From assembly GCA_015655535.1 (NCBI GenBank), contig JAATEW010000204.1, forward strand, positions 1 through 15,863: a DNA stretch of 15,863 nucleotides, written 5' to 3'. The stretch is from Hyphomicrobiales bacterium. Its GTDB lineage: Bacteria > Pseudomonadota > Alphaproteobacteria > Rhizobiales > Beijerinckiaceae. Positions 1 to 5,720 of the stretch are shown here, one piece after another. Positions within the stretch are counted from its first letter, which is position 1. Every line of letters starts with the position of its first letter. Under the pieces are notes generated by a model, which searched no databases, was not told where the DNA came from, and saw nothing but the letters and a program-made list of their open reading frames with translations. Position numbers and translations under genes: made by a program.

Positions 1-73
1 ACCAGCGGTTTTGGTGGGGACCGGGCGATGCGAGCCCGTGATGTAGCCCGAATATGGGCGCGGCGTTGGGACT

Positions 74-199
74 ATGAGGCGATTATATCTTAGCCGCGGC
101 TTCGCCAAAGATGAACGGTCCTCTCGATCCATCGGAGAACGGGTCCAAGCCATCGCCGAATGGATCACTCGGCATGGTTTCTCTGCCGGCCGGCGTTGA
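74..199 (+). CDS. Possible 41-aa small protein or gene remnant
   Basis: A short ORF starts at ATG 74 and ends at TGA 197-199. It gives a basic, amphipathic peptide with a helical-looking core (ERVQAIAEWITRHGF). The frame is open only from a stop at 44-46, so no longer protein is possible here. The ribosome site is weak (TTGGGA). I do not recognise it. A second frame is open from the window start to a TAG at 91-93 and could be the tail of a gene entering from the left, but nothing recognisable is in it. The rest of 1-279 shows only a CCGGCCGG-type repeat around 188-227. Confidence 0.25.
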   Translation: MRRLYLSRGFAKDERSSRSIGERVQAIAEWITRHGFSAGRR

Positions 200-279
200 T
201 ACATCTGATGCACTGCCCGGCCGGCACTAGTTATGATTCATGTGAAGCTGTGATCGTTCGTCCGCATCGTCGCGGACCG

Positions 280-534
280 TCACATATCGTTATTCCGTGA
301 GGATGCACCGCTGGCCGAACAATACGGCTTGCTGGCAACGAGCCGTCCCGTGCTCGTCCATGCACCGTCGGCATTCAGGACTTCCGTGTCGCATGTCGCT
401 GGCACTTTGACCGAAGGCTCGATAGCGGGGCGGAACTCCGGCTGCGAACGCATGCTTGACGTGTTCTGGGTAAGAACGGTCTGCGACACCAATAGCAGCG
501 CCACCGTCACGCAAAATGTCGCAACTCGTTTCAT
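280..534 (-). CDS. Small exported protein (84 aa)
   Basis: The product has a clear Sec signal peptide: a basic start (MKRVATF), a hydrophobic core of about 15 residues, and a likely cleavage site near residue 22 (VLTQ|N). The mature part is about 60 residues, Ser/Thr/Pro-rich, with two cysteines (about residues 48 and 72) that could form a disulfide in the periplasm. A good ribosome site (GGGAG, 7-8 nt before the ATG) fixes the start. It lies 30 nt downstream of the PsiE-like gene on the same strand, so the two are probably co-transcribed. A 6-bp hairpin (GTCCGC 260-265 with GCGGAC 272-277) sits just past the stop but lacks a T-run. I do not recognise the family. Confidence 0.65.
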   Translation of the reverse strand: MKRVATFCVTVALLLVSQTVLTQNTSSMRSQPEFRPAIEPSVKVPATCDTEVLNADGAWTSTGRLVASKPYCSASGASSRNNDM

Positions 535-564
535 GACACTTCTCCCATATTTTTATCAGACAAA

Positions 565-1098
565 TTAGGCGAGCTTGATGGCAGCGGGTCGCTCCGACTC
601 TGCGGCGCTCGCCGAGGCTTCAATCTTGGCCGGGCGTCGCGCGTCGAGATCCGTCGGCGGGATCAGCCAATAGATGAGGCCGAGTGCCATCAGCACCGCT
701 GCGAGCGCTAGAAGGTGCAAGGCTTCGGTGTCGGCAATGTCGACGATGATGATCTTTCGGCAGATCGCGAGAAGAGCGATGACAATCACGGATCTCATTT
801 GCAAAATCGTATCGTGACGTTCGGCGATCACTAGCAGCGATTTTTTGAACTCGAGGGCGATGATCACGGTAAAGATCATGCCAAAAATCGCCTGGAAAGT
901 GTTGTAATTGGTCGGATCGAGATTGCCGGACAAAACGAGGCCGAACAAAATCTTGAGGAAGAGACTCCAGACAGCTTCGACCACGACCACGGCAATCAGC
1001 GCGGTCAGCAAATAGACGATGACACGTTCAAATCGCTGGTAAATCGAAAGCGGTCGGAATTCGGTAGTGAGTTTAGCGAGTTCTCCAAAGATACGCAT
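565..1098 (-). CDS. PsiE-family (phosphate-starvation-inducible) membrane protein
   Basis: A 177-aa integral membrane protein. Four hydrophobic stretches are visible at about residues 26-52, 68-84, 98-113 and 124-146, with the pattern YQRFERVIVY near the start and FQAIFGMIFTVIIALEF in the middle. These are typical of the PsiE-like family (PF06146). The C-terminal 30 residues are Ala/Glu-rich and probably cytoplasmic. The ribosome site GGAGG, 7 nt before ATG 1098, is excellent. The family is named from E. coli psiE, which is induced by phosphate limitation; its biochemical role is unknown. Here it follows hsp20 by about 105 nt and precedes a small exported protein, suggesting an envelope or general stress role. 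Family assignment is firm; function is not. Confidence 0.85.
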   Translation of the reverse strand: MRIFGELAKLTTEFRPLSIYQRFERVIVYLLTALIAVVVVEAVWSLFLKILFGLVLSGNLDPTNYNTFQAIFGMIFTVIIALEFKKSLLVIAERHDTILQMRSVIVIALLAICRKIIIVDIADTEALHLLALAAVLMALGLIYWLIPPTDLDARRPAKIEASASAAESERPAAIKLA

Positions 1099-1204
1099 CT
1101 TCGGCCCTCCAAATCTCCCAGGCTGAGCGGACGGCGTCAGGCCTGAACACCGTCCGTCCGGTTACTGTTGACGATTGTTTCTTTAAGGCGACGCGCGAAA
1201 GAGC

Positions 1205-1675
1205 CTAGGCGGCGGCGCGTTCCCACGTCTCGATCTGGCCGATCTGCTTTGGCTTGCTCTCGCCATGGCTTGTGGAGATTTCAATCTTTCGAGGTTTCAA
1301 CTCTTCGGGCACTTCGCGCGCGAGGTCGATTAAGAGAAGACCATTCTCCATATCCGCGCCCTTCACCTTCACATGGTCGGCAAGGTTGAAGGATTGCTTG
1401 AAGTTGCGAGCGGCGATGCCCTGGTGCAGCATGGTGCCCTTGCTCTCATCAGGCTTCTTCTGGCCCGTCACGACGAGCGTCGTGCCATGCTGGGTGAGGT
1501 CGACCTCGTCCGGGCCGAAACCTGCAACCGCCATTGTGATGCGGTATTCGTTCTCACCCATCTTCTCGATATTATAGGGTGGCCAGTCCGGTCGAATGCT
1601 GCTGCCGAGCATGTCGAAAAGCCGGTCATAGCCCACGGTTGAGCGATAAAGGGGAGCGAAATTCAAGGTGGTCAT
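1205..1675 (-). CDS. hsp20: Small heat-shock protein, Hsp20/alpha-crystallin family
   Basis: A 156-aa IbpA-like holdase that binds unfolding proteins in the cytoplasm. The N-terminus (MTTLNFAPLYRSTVGYDRLF) is the classic proteobacterial Hsp20 start. The alpha-crystallin domain runs from about residue 34 to 125, with the NEYRITMAVAGF opening strands, the GTTLVVTGQK strand and the closing NGLLLIDLAREVPEE stretch, followed by the KPRKIEI tail motif. A longer frame is open to 1795, but GGAG at 1685-1688 lies 9 nt before ATG 1675 and only 3 nt before ATG 1681, so 1675 is preferred. Regulation is probably heat control through the ROSE-like leader and an RpoH-type promoter, listed separately. Confidence 0.95.
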   Translation of the reverse strand: MTTLNFAPLYRSTVGYDRLFDMLGSSIRPDWPPYNIEKMGENEYRITMAVAGFGPDEVDLTQHGTTLVVTGQKKPDESKGTMLHQGIAARNFKQSFNLADHVKVKGADMENGLLLIDLAREVPEELKPRKIEISTSHGESKPKQIGQIETWERAAA

Positions 1676-1762
1676 AGTCATATTCTCCGTCGAGCAACAT
1701 GAGTTATGGCTGCCTCGCGCCGCGAAGCAGCGCCTACCGTCAAGCCTTAGAGGCCCTGACGG
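1676..1762 (-). promoter_or_regulatory. ROSE-type RNA thermometer in the hsp20 leader
   Basis: Read on the minus strand, the last leader hairpin (1679-1701) pairs CAUGUU-(G)-CUC with GAG-AAUAUG around a GACG loop. This buries the GGAG ribosome site and the first AUG. The UUGCU element with an unpaired G opposite the Shine-Dalgarno is the signature of ROSE elements that control rhizobial Hsp20 genes. A second strong hairpin upstream (1709-1731, GCUGC.UCGC over GCGA.GCAGC) and a small GCCU/AGGC hairpin further 5' fit the usual multi-stem architecture. A leader of about 85 nt is the expected size. The pairing is seen directly; temperature control is inferred from the known class. Confidence 0.75.
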
Positions 1763-1768
1763 GCACCG

Positions 1769-1796
1769 ATTTGGTTTCGAAGCGCGTCGGTTCAAG
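1769..1796 (-). promoter_or_regulatory. Candidate RpoH (sigma-32) promoter for hsp20
   Basis: On the minus strand CTTGAA (1796-1791) is followed after 16 nt by CCAAAT (1774-1769). The -35 matches the heat-shock sigma consensus well; the -10 is a weak match to CCCCAT/CTTAT-type elements. The predicted start near 1762 would give a ROSE leader of the usual length. The stretch 1797-2041 upstream holds only a CGAAG/CTTCG hairpin around 1829-1844 and no gene. Confidence 0.4.
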
Positions 1797-2041
1797 GGGG
1801 CGAACCAAAAAAATTTCGCGGCTTCAATCGAAGAAAAAACTTCGGTCAGGCAATCTTGGACCGATGGAGATTCCCGCCGTCCCGCCCAGATAGCGGGGGA
1901 TTTGCCGATCCGCCTTCTTTAACCTCCACATCCTATCTCGCCGGACATGGCCAAAGCGCCTGCTCGCGCGCCTTTGAGCCGATACGTCGCCGAGAGATAT
2001 CGAACCATGCTCTTATTGCGTGGCAGCCATGCGTTGAGCAT

Positions 2042-2278
2042 TTATTGCCGCGCACGGGCCACTGGTCCGATCTCGATTTCGATCTCAACGAGCGTTTGCC
2101 GATCCAGTGCAGGATGCTCTGGATCGGCCGCATAGGCATGGGCAACTGTGGAAATGAGCACCAACATGCGCTCCAAACGCGTATCCCGCAGCTCTCTCGC
2201 GAGATCGAGTAACCCGGAGTCGATCACTTTCGCGATTTCGGCCGCCGTTTGCCTTGCGTCGCGGCCGCTGCGGGCCAT
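2042..2278 (-). CDS. Small helical protein (78 aa), paralog of its upstream neighbour
   Basis: The frame is open to 2332, where an ATG directly abuts the stop of the preceding gene, but a strong GGGAG ribosome site lies 6 nt before ATG 2278, so MARSGRDARQ is taken as the N-terminus. The protein looks all-helical and soluble, with a leucine-rich core (DLARELRDTRLERMLVLI) followed by AYAADPE. The same pattern of helix, Leu-rich helix and a terminal DP occurs in the 73-aa protein encoded immediately upstream, indicating an old tandem duplication. No known domain is recognised. It is probably co-transcribed with that neighbour. Confidence 0.55.
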   Translation of the reverse strand: MARSGRDARQTAAEIAKVIDSGLLDLARELRDTRLERMLVLISTVAHAYAADPEHPALDRQTLVEIEIEIGPVARARQ

Positions 2279-2332
2279 TGTCATCTCCCTATCGAAGCCG
2301 ACTGGTACAGCATTATTCACCGAAAAGGACAT

Positions 2333-2554
2333 TCAGCAACGGCGGGGCTTGCAATTTTCGTTGGCTTGCGGGGTGACTTTGTCCTGCGGATCGGTTTCCG
2401 CCGCCCGCACGCGAGCTGCCTTAACCGAGAGCTCCAGCAGTCCGCGAAGGAGCGGATCGGCCAACCCCATGGAAAGCTCGCAAAGTTCGTCCAACATATC
2501 CGCGACATAGCTCGCAGTTTCGTGCGGGCTGCCTTTGATTTTTGCGTTTGTCAT
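2333..2554 (-). CDS. Small helical protein (73 aa), paralog of its downstream neighbour
   Basis: An acidic, all-helical small protein starting MTNAKIKGSP, with the core DMLDELCELSMGLADPLLRG and a following KAARVRAAETDP. It aligns by eye with the downstream 78-aa protein: TA at the helix start, a shared (I/L)D pair, the L.D..L....L pattern, and an A.....A..DP end. Its TGA (2335-2333) abuts the next in-frame ATG at 2332. The ribosome site is weak. The AT-rich 110 nt upstream probably carries its own promoter, so it need not be part of the luxI operon. Function unknown. Confidence 0.6.
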   Translation of the reverse strand: MTNAKIKGSPHETASYVADMLDELCELSMGLADPLLRGLLELSVKAARVRAAETDPQDKVTPQANENCKPRRC

Positions 2555-2582
2555 AATGATCAGACTCTGCGGTTAAATGCGA

Positions 2583-2611
2583 AATTAAAATCATAAAACT
2601 AATCGATTCAA
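2583..2611 (-). promoter_or_regulatory. Candidate sigma-70 promoter for the small paralog pair
   Basis: In the AT-rich gap between the MerR gene and the small paralogs, minus-strand TTGAAT (2611-2606) is followed after 17 nt by TTAATT (2588-2583). The spacing is ideal and the -35 good; the -10 is only a moderate match. It would give a leader of about 20-25 nt before ATG 2554. Confidence 0.35.
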
Positions 2612-2663
2612 TAATTTAGGGTAGCATATGGGCCATGAACTCGCGCGTTCAACGGACCGGGAA

Positions 2664-3113
2664 CTATTTAGCGTCATCGTCAGACGAGATGCTTTCTTCG
2701 AGCGCCTCCTGCAAAATTGCGATCGCTTGGTCGATTTCGGCACGTTGTTGCTCGAGGTGATAAAGCTGCGTTGCAATCACATCCGCCGGAAGGGATTGCG
2801 CTATATCGGGCGCTCTGCCGAAACCTTTGACTCCGTCAAGGAAGTTTTGAATTTCCGCCAACGTGAAGCCAAGGCTTTTTCCCCTGAGTACGATCTCAAG
2901 GCGGCGGCAGTCCTCCGATGTATAGAGCCGCGTCAGCGTCGGGCCACGTCGTATGGATTGAAGCAAGCCGCGATCCTCATAGAAGCGCAGCGTTCGCAGC
3001 GAGAGCTTAAATCTCGCTGCGAGCACTCCTATTGGGATAAGTTCATCGTCAAAATGCGCACCCGCGGCTTCGACGTTATCGCTTCTTGCTTTTTCATCAT
3101 CCGGGCGCGGCAT
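2664..3113 (-). CDS. MerR-family transcriptional regulator
   Basis: About 149 aa. The MerR winged helix-turn-helix sits at about residues 25-95: IPIGVLAARFKLSLRTLRFY, EDRGLL, RLYTSEDCRRLEIVLRGKSLGF and LAEIQNFLD. The C-terminal part (LYHLEQQRAEIDQAIAIL) is the dimerisation coiled coil. There is no metal-binding cysteine cluster, so it is not a classical metal sensor. The wording of the DNA-binding half resembles LiuR-like MerR regulators of branched-chain acyl-CoA metabolism, a tentative link. An alternative GTG start at 3125 lies 3 nt after the stop of the dioxygenase gene (TGA 3131-3129); either start implies coupling to luxI-phyH. The acidic tail (SISSDDDAK) is unusual. Confidence 0.88.
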   Translation of the reverse strand: MPRPDDEKARSDNVEAAGAHFDDELIPIGVLAARFKLSLRTLRFYEDRGLLQSIRRGPTLTRLYTSEDCRRLEIVLRGKSLGFTLAEIQNFLDGVKGFGRAPDIAQSLPADVIATQLYHLEQQRAEIDQAIAILQEALEESISSDDDAK

Positions 3114-3128
3114 GGAAGAACACACCCA

Positions 3129-4091
3129 TCAAGCAGCGCGCTGATCTTTACGCTGCCTCCAGACAACGGGAAAATCCACACCGCTAAGCGGTGCGCCGTC
3201 TTCTAGTCTCGTTTTATGATGCAATTGCCGCGGGACACCCGGCCGCGATTTGAACCGGATGTCGTCACCGCAATAGCGCAACGAGGCGGCACGCCGGACC
3301 TGATAGCGGCTATGATTACCGCCGGTCCCATGGATCGTTTTATAGTGATGAACCAGGACATCGCCTGGCTCGACATCGAAATGCACCACGTCGAATCTGT
3401 CCATGGCCCCTTCGATGTTTGGCAGGTCGTCACCTTCCGAGCCCGGTAGGCGCGTTTGCGAAATGAAGACATTCGGTGCGTAGAGTCGGCCGCGATGCGA
3501 GCCGCGCACATACATCATGCCGCCGGTTTTGACGGTCGCCGGATCGACAGGAATCCACATGACGCAGCATTGCTCGCCTTCGATCTCAAAATAAGGCGCG
3601 TCCTGATGAAAGGCCGTGCGCTCGCGAGTCTGCGGCTCCTTGATGAAGATCTGATCACCGAAAAAATTGACCTTCTGAGAGGCCAATAATGCGCCGGCGA
3701 TCTCAGGCACGGCACCGAGCGTGCAGAAGCGTCGAAATTCGCGGTTGCGGGCCGATATGGCCGTGTCGAGCAGAAAACTTCCTTTCCCATCGATCTTGTC
3801 AATGAGCAGCTCTCTTTTGCTCTCTTTCACATGTTCGACGATGGCCGCGATATTATGCTGGCCCCCGCTTATCTCCGAGAGCGTTTCGGCATCGCCGGTT
3901 TCCGTAGCTTTGGTGATCGCCGAGAGATCGTAAAAGCATTGGCTTTCCGCAAAAGTTTCCGCCGCATCATCTATGCAGCGACGCAACGTGTTGACGGATT
4001 GGAGATCGAGGACGCCGCGGAGCAGCGTCACGCCAGCGACATTATAGGCAGCGATTTCGTCGAGGGTAATCGGCCGGGTCAGCGCGCTCAT
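3129..4091 (-). CDS. Phytanoyl-CoA dioxygenase (PhyH)-family Fe(II)/2-oxoglutarate oxygenase
   Basis: A 320-aa cytoplasmic oxygenase of the PhyH superfamily. The metal site is complete: H162 and D164 in FHQDAPYF, and the distal H254 in TIHGTGGN. R266/R267 in QVRRAASLRY are positioned to bind the 2-oxoglutarate carboxylate. The core double-stranded beta-helix strands CCVMWIPVD, GGMMYVRGSHR and EPGDVLVHHY are all present. The start codon overlaps the luxI stop by one base (TGATG), so the enzyme is translationally coupled to the signal synthase. PhyH enzymes hydroxylate acyl-CoAs, other lipids or small metabolites. An effect on the acyl group of the homoserine-lactone signal, before or after synthesis, is a reasonable inference but not shown. 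Confidence 0.85.
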   Translation of the reverse strand: MSALTRPITLDEIAAYNVAGVTLLRGVLDLQSVNTLRRCIDDAAETFAESQCFYDLSAITKATETGDAETLSEISGGQHNIAAIVEHVKESKRELLIDKIDGKGSFLLDTAISARNREFRRFCTLGAVPEIAGALLASQKVNFFGDQIFIKEPQTRERTAFHQDAPYFEIEGEQCCVMWIPVDPATVKTGGMMYVRGSHRGRLYAPNVFISQTRLPGSEGDDLPNIEGAMDRFDVVHFDVEPGDVLVHHYKTIHGTGGNHSRYQVRRAASLRYCGDDIRFKSRPGVPRQLHHKTRLEDGAPLSGVDFPVVWRQRKDQRAA

Positions 4092-4786
4092 CAGTGAACT
4101 CCCTCATGCAATTCAAAACGGTAGTCCTCACCGGCATTCCGGTCGCTTGCCGCAGTTGGCTGGTCGTAGCGCGTCGCCTCAGAAAGTGGCGCTCCATAGG
4201 CGATAAAATCGTCAAGTAGGTCGACGTCCATCTGCCAGCGGATGCCAATACATTCGCCGCCACCCTTGACGTCTGGGCCGCCCCCGAACGGATGCGCCAG
4301 GCCTAGCGGTTTTGTGCGCATCGTCATTTCGAGAAATGACGGCAGCGCGGGCAAATCAATGACGCTCTGCAAATGCGTGAGTTTTCGGCCTATGTACCAT
4401 TCGGTCATTTGAGCGAAGAGTTCCGACTTCATTTGCCGGAGATAGGCCTTGGATTTCTGTTTCGGCGCGAGCATGTATCGCGTCGCTTCGTAGACGCGCG
4501 GCGAACGCAGGCTTTCGGCTGTCTCATTGAGGTGCGGAAAATAGTCGGCCATGAGGGAGGCGGTTACCGTAGGTGTAGCCCTGGCCGATGACTCTATAGA
4601 ACCGTCTTCTGAGATTGAAAGGAAGTAGACTGCATCATCATTATCGTATTGGTCGATTTCGTAATGGTTTTTCGCGGGCAGATTCCACTGCCGGCGCGTA
4701 ATAAATGTATCATACCTCATTCGGAAGAGCTGATCGAATAATGGCCAGTTCTTTTGCATTTCAGATCCATACAGGATTTTGAACAT
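4091..4786 (-). CDS. luxI: LuxI-family acyl-homoserine-lactone synthase
   Basis: A 231-aa autoinducer synthase that joins an acyl group from acyl-ACP or acyl-CoA to the SAM-derived homoserine lactone. The family's conserved residues are in register with the usual numbering: R24, F28, W34, E43, D45, D48 (EIDQYDND), R69 (ARATPT), F83, E100 and R103 (YEATRY). A longer frame reaches 4891, but GGAGG lies 5 nt before ATG 4786 and the residue numbering confirms this start. The C-terminal substrate pocket (about 130-190, with a run of glycines GGGPDVKGGGE) is unlike well-known synthases, so the acyl chain cannot be predicted. It is the first gene of a minus-strand operon with phyH and merR, divergent from luxR. 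Confidence 0.93.
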   Translation of the reverse strand: MFKILYGSEMQKNWPLFDQLFRMRYDTFITRRQWNLPAKNHYEIDQYDNDDAVYFLSISEDGSIESSARATPTVTASLMADYFPHLNETAESLRSPRVYEATRYMLAPKQKSKAYLRQMKSELFAQMTEWYIGRKLTHLQSVIDLPALPSFLEMTMRTKPLGLAHPFGGGPDVKGGGECIGIRWQMDVDLLDDFIAYGAPLSEATRYDQPTAASDRNAGEDYRFELHEGVH

Positions 4787-4787
4787 A

Positions 4788-4809
4788 GGAACCTCCGCAA
4801 GGTGGTTCC
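4788..4809 (-). promoter_or_regulatory. Hairpin sequestering the luxI ribosome-binding site
   Basis: Arms GGAACCTCC (4788-4796) and GGTGGTTCC (4801-4809) are complementary at 8 of 9 positions. In the luxI mRNA this is GGAACCACC-UUGC-GGAGGUUCC, ending one base before the AUG at 4786. The 3' arm contains the whole GGAGG ribosome site, so the folded form should block translation initiation. Alternatively the dyad is a DNA operator. The complementarity is seen directly; the regulatory role is inferred. Confidence 0.6.
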
Positions 4810-4865
4810 ATATTCCTGCTTCCCCTTCGGTAACGGTATCCTCAGAAATTGGTATTGACGTATGC

Positions 4866-4885
4866 AGGCCGACCGCGATTGGCCT
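4866..4885. promoter_or_regulatory. Candidate lux box (20-bp dyad) between luxI and luxR
   Basis: An imperfect palindrome, AGGCCGACCG/CGATTGGCCT, is symmetric at 8 of 10 base pairs per arm. Its 20-bp length matches lux boxes bound by LuxR-type dimers. The centre lies about 90 bp from the luxI start and 66 bp from the luxR start, compatible with control of either gene. It lacks the CTG...CAG core of the Vibrio lux box, and no convincing -10 element is found at the expected distance on either side. Confidence 0.4.
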
Positions 4886-4941
4886 TGGCATTTGTGAAAA
4901 ATGAGCTTAGCGTTCAAATGCTTGCGCATAGGAGCTATGTA

Positions 4942-5664
4942 ATGGCCGATATTTATGGCCAACGCGCACTCGATTTCGTCGAACGGCTGCGAACGTGCGC
5001 GACGAGTGAAGCGATCAATGAGGCGCTGATCGAAGAACTTCGCTGGTTCGGTTTCGACTTCGTGACGATCTTCGCCGTTCCGGGGCGTGGCCGAAAGCTT
5101 TCAGAGACGATTCCTCTTAACACTCGGCCGTCGGATTACCTGGATCACTATCATCGATACGATTATGTTTCGAAGGATCCGGTCGTAACCGAAATGCGCC
5201 GCCGGCTGACGCCGTTTTCGTGGGGCGACGTCCGAGAGCACCGGCTCACAAAGGCCGAACGATATATCCTTGAGGAGGCCAAAGCTTTTGGCGCGCATGA
5301 AGGCTTCCTCATTCCGGTCATGACACAGTCGGGACAATTTTCGGTGGTCAGCCCTTGCGGCCTCGAACCGGATCTTTCGCCAAGGGCGCGATCGGCGCTT
5401 GAGCTCATCGGCATTTACGGCCAGCAAGCGCTTCAACGCATGATCCCGCAACAACAAACTCCAAAGGATCGCCTCACGCCGCGCGAGCGGGACGTTCTGA
5501 GCTGGGTGGCGGTCGGAAAAACGGATGATGAAATCGGCGAGATCCTAAAGATCGCGCACACCACCGTCACGACGCATGTCGAAAATATCAAGCGGAAGAT
5601 GGACGCGACTCGCCGCACCTATGCCGTCGTGCAGGCCCTTCGGCGCGGCGAGATTGCTCTTTAA
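4942..5664 (+). CDS. luxR: LuxR-family quorum-sensing transcriptional regulator
   Basis: A 240-aa acyl-homoserine-lactone receptor and DNA-binding regulator. The ligand-binding domain spans about 10-160. By alignment with TraR, Y70, D79-P80, W94 (PFSWGDV) and G121 correspond to Y61, D70-P71, W85 and G113. The residue matching TraR W57 is a tyrosine (Y66), an uncommon change. The C-terminal LuxR helix-turn-helix (about 175-236) is intact: LTPRERDVLSWVAVGKTDDE, then TTVTTHVENIKRKM. An upstream in-frame start exists at 4849, but AGGAG 7 nt before ATG 4942 decides the start. It is divergent from luxI and 56 nt upstream of the GT29-like gene. Confidence 0.93.
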   Translation: MADIYGQRALDFVERLRTCATSEAINEALIEELRWFGFDFVTIFAVPGRGRKLSETIPLNTRPSDYLDHYHRYDYVSKDPVVTEMRRRLTPFSWGDVREHRLTKAERYILEEAKAFGAHEGFLIPVMTQSGQFSVVSPCGLEPDLSPRARSALELIGIYGQQALQRMIPQQQTPKDRLTPRERDVLSWVAVGKTDDEIGEILKIAHTTVTTHVENIKRKMDATRRTYAVVQALRRGEIAL

Positions 5665-5720
5665 GGTCTGCCGACGATATCTGGCACGGACGGTCTATGG
5701 CGATCGCCTGAAGGAATGCA

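Noticed and set aside
1131..1162. Inverted repeat GGACGG/CCGTCC between hsp20 and psiE as a terminator
   Set aside because: Only 6-bp arms with a long spacer and no T-run; too weak to call.
1856..2212. Plus-strand ORF of 118 codons
   Set aside because: Mostly antisense to the small paralog gene at 2042-2278, without a ribosome site or recognisable content.
2628..3206. Plus-strand ORF of 192 codons
   Set aside because: It is antisense to the clearly recognised MerR gene and has no recognisable domain.
4787..4891. N-terminal extension of LuxI to 4891
   Set aside because: The strong GGAGG site and the family residue numbering (R24, W34, E43, D45, D48) fix the start at 4786; the extension is the regulatory gap.
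4849..4941. N-terminal extension of LuxR to 4849
   Set aside because: It covers the candidate lux box and lacks a ribosome site, whereas AGGAG precedes ATG 4942 at 7 nt.
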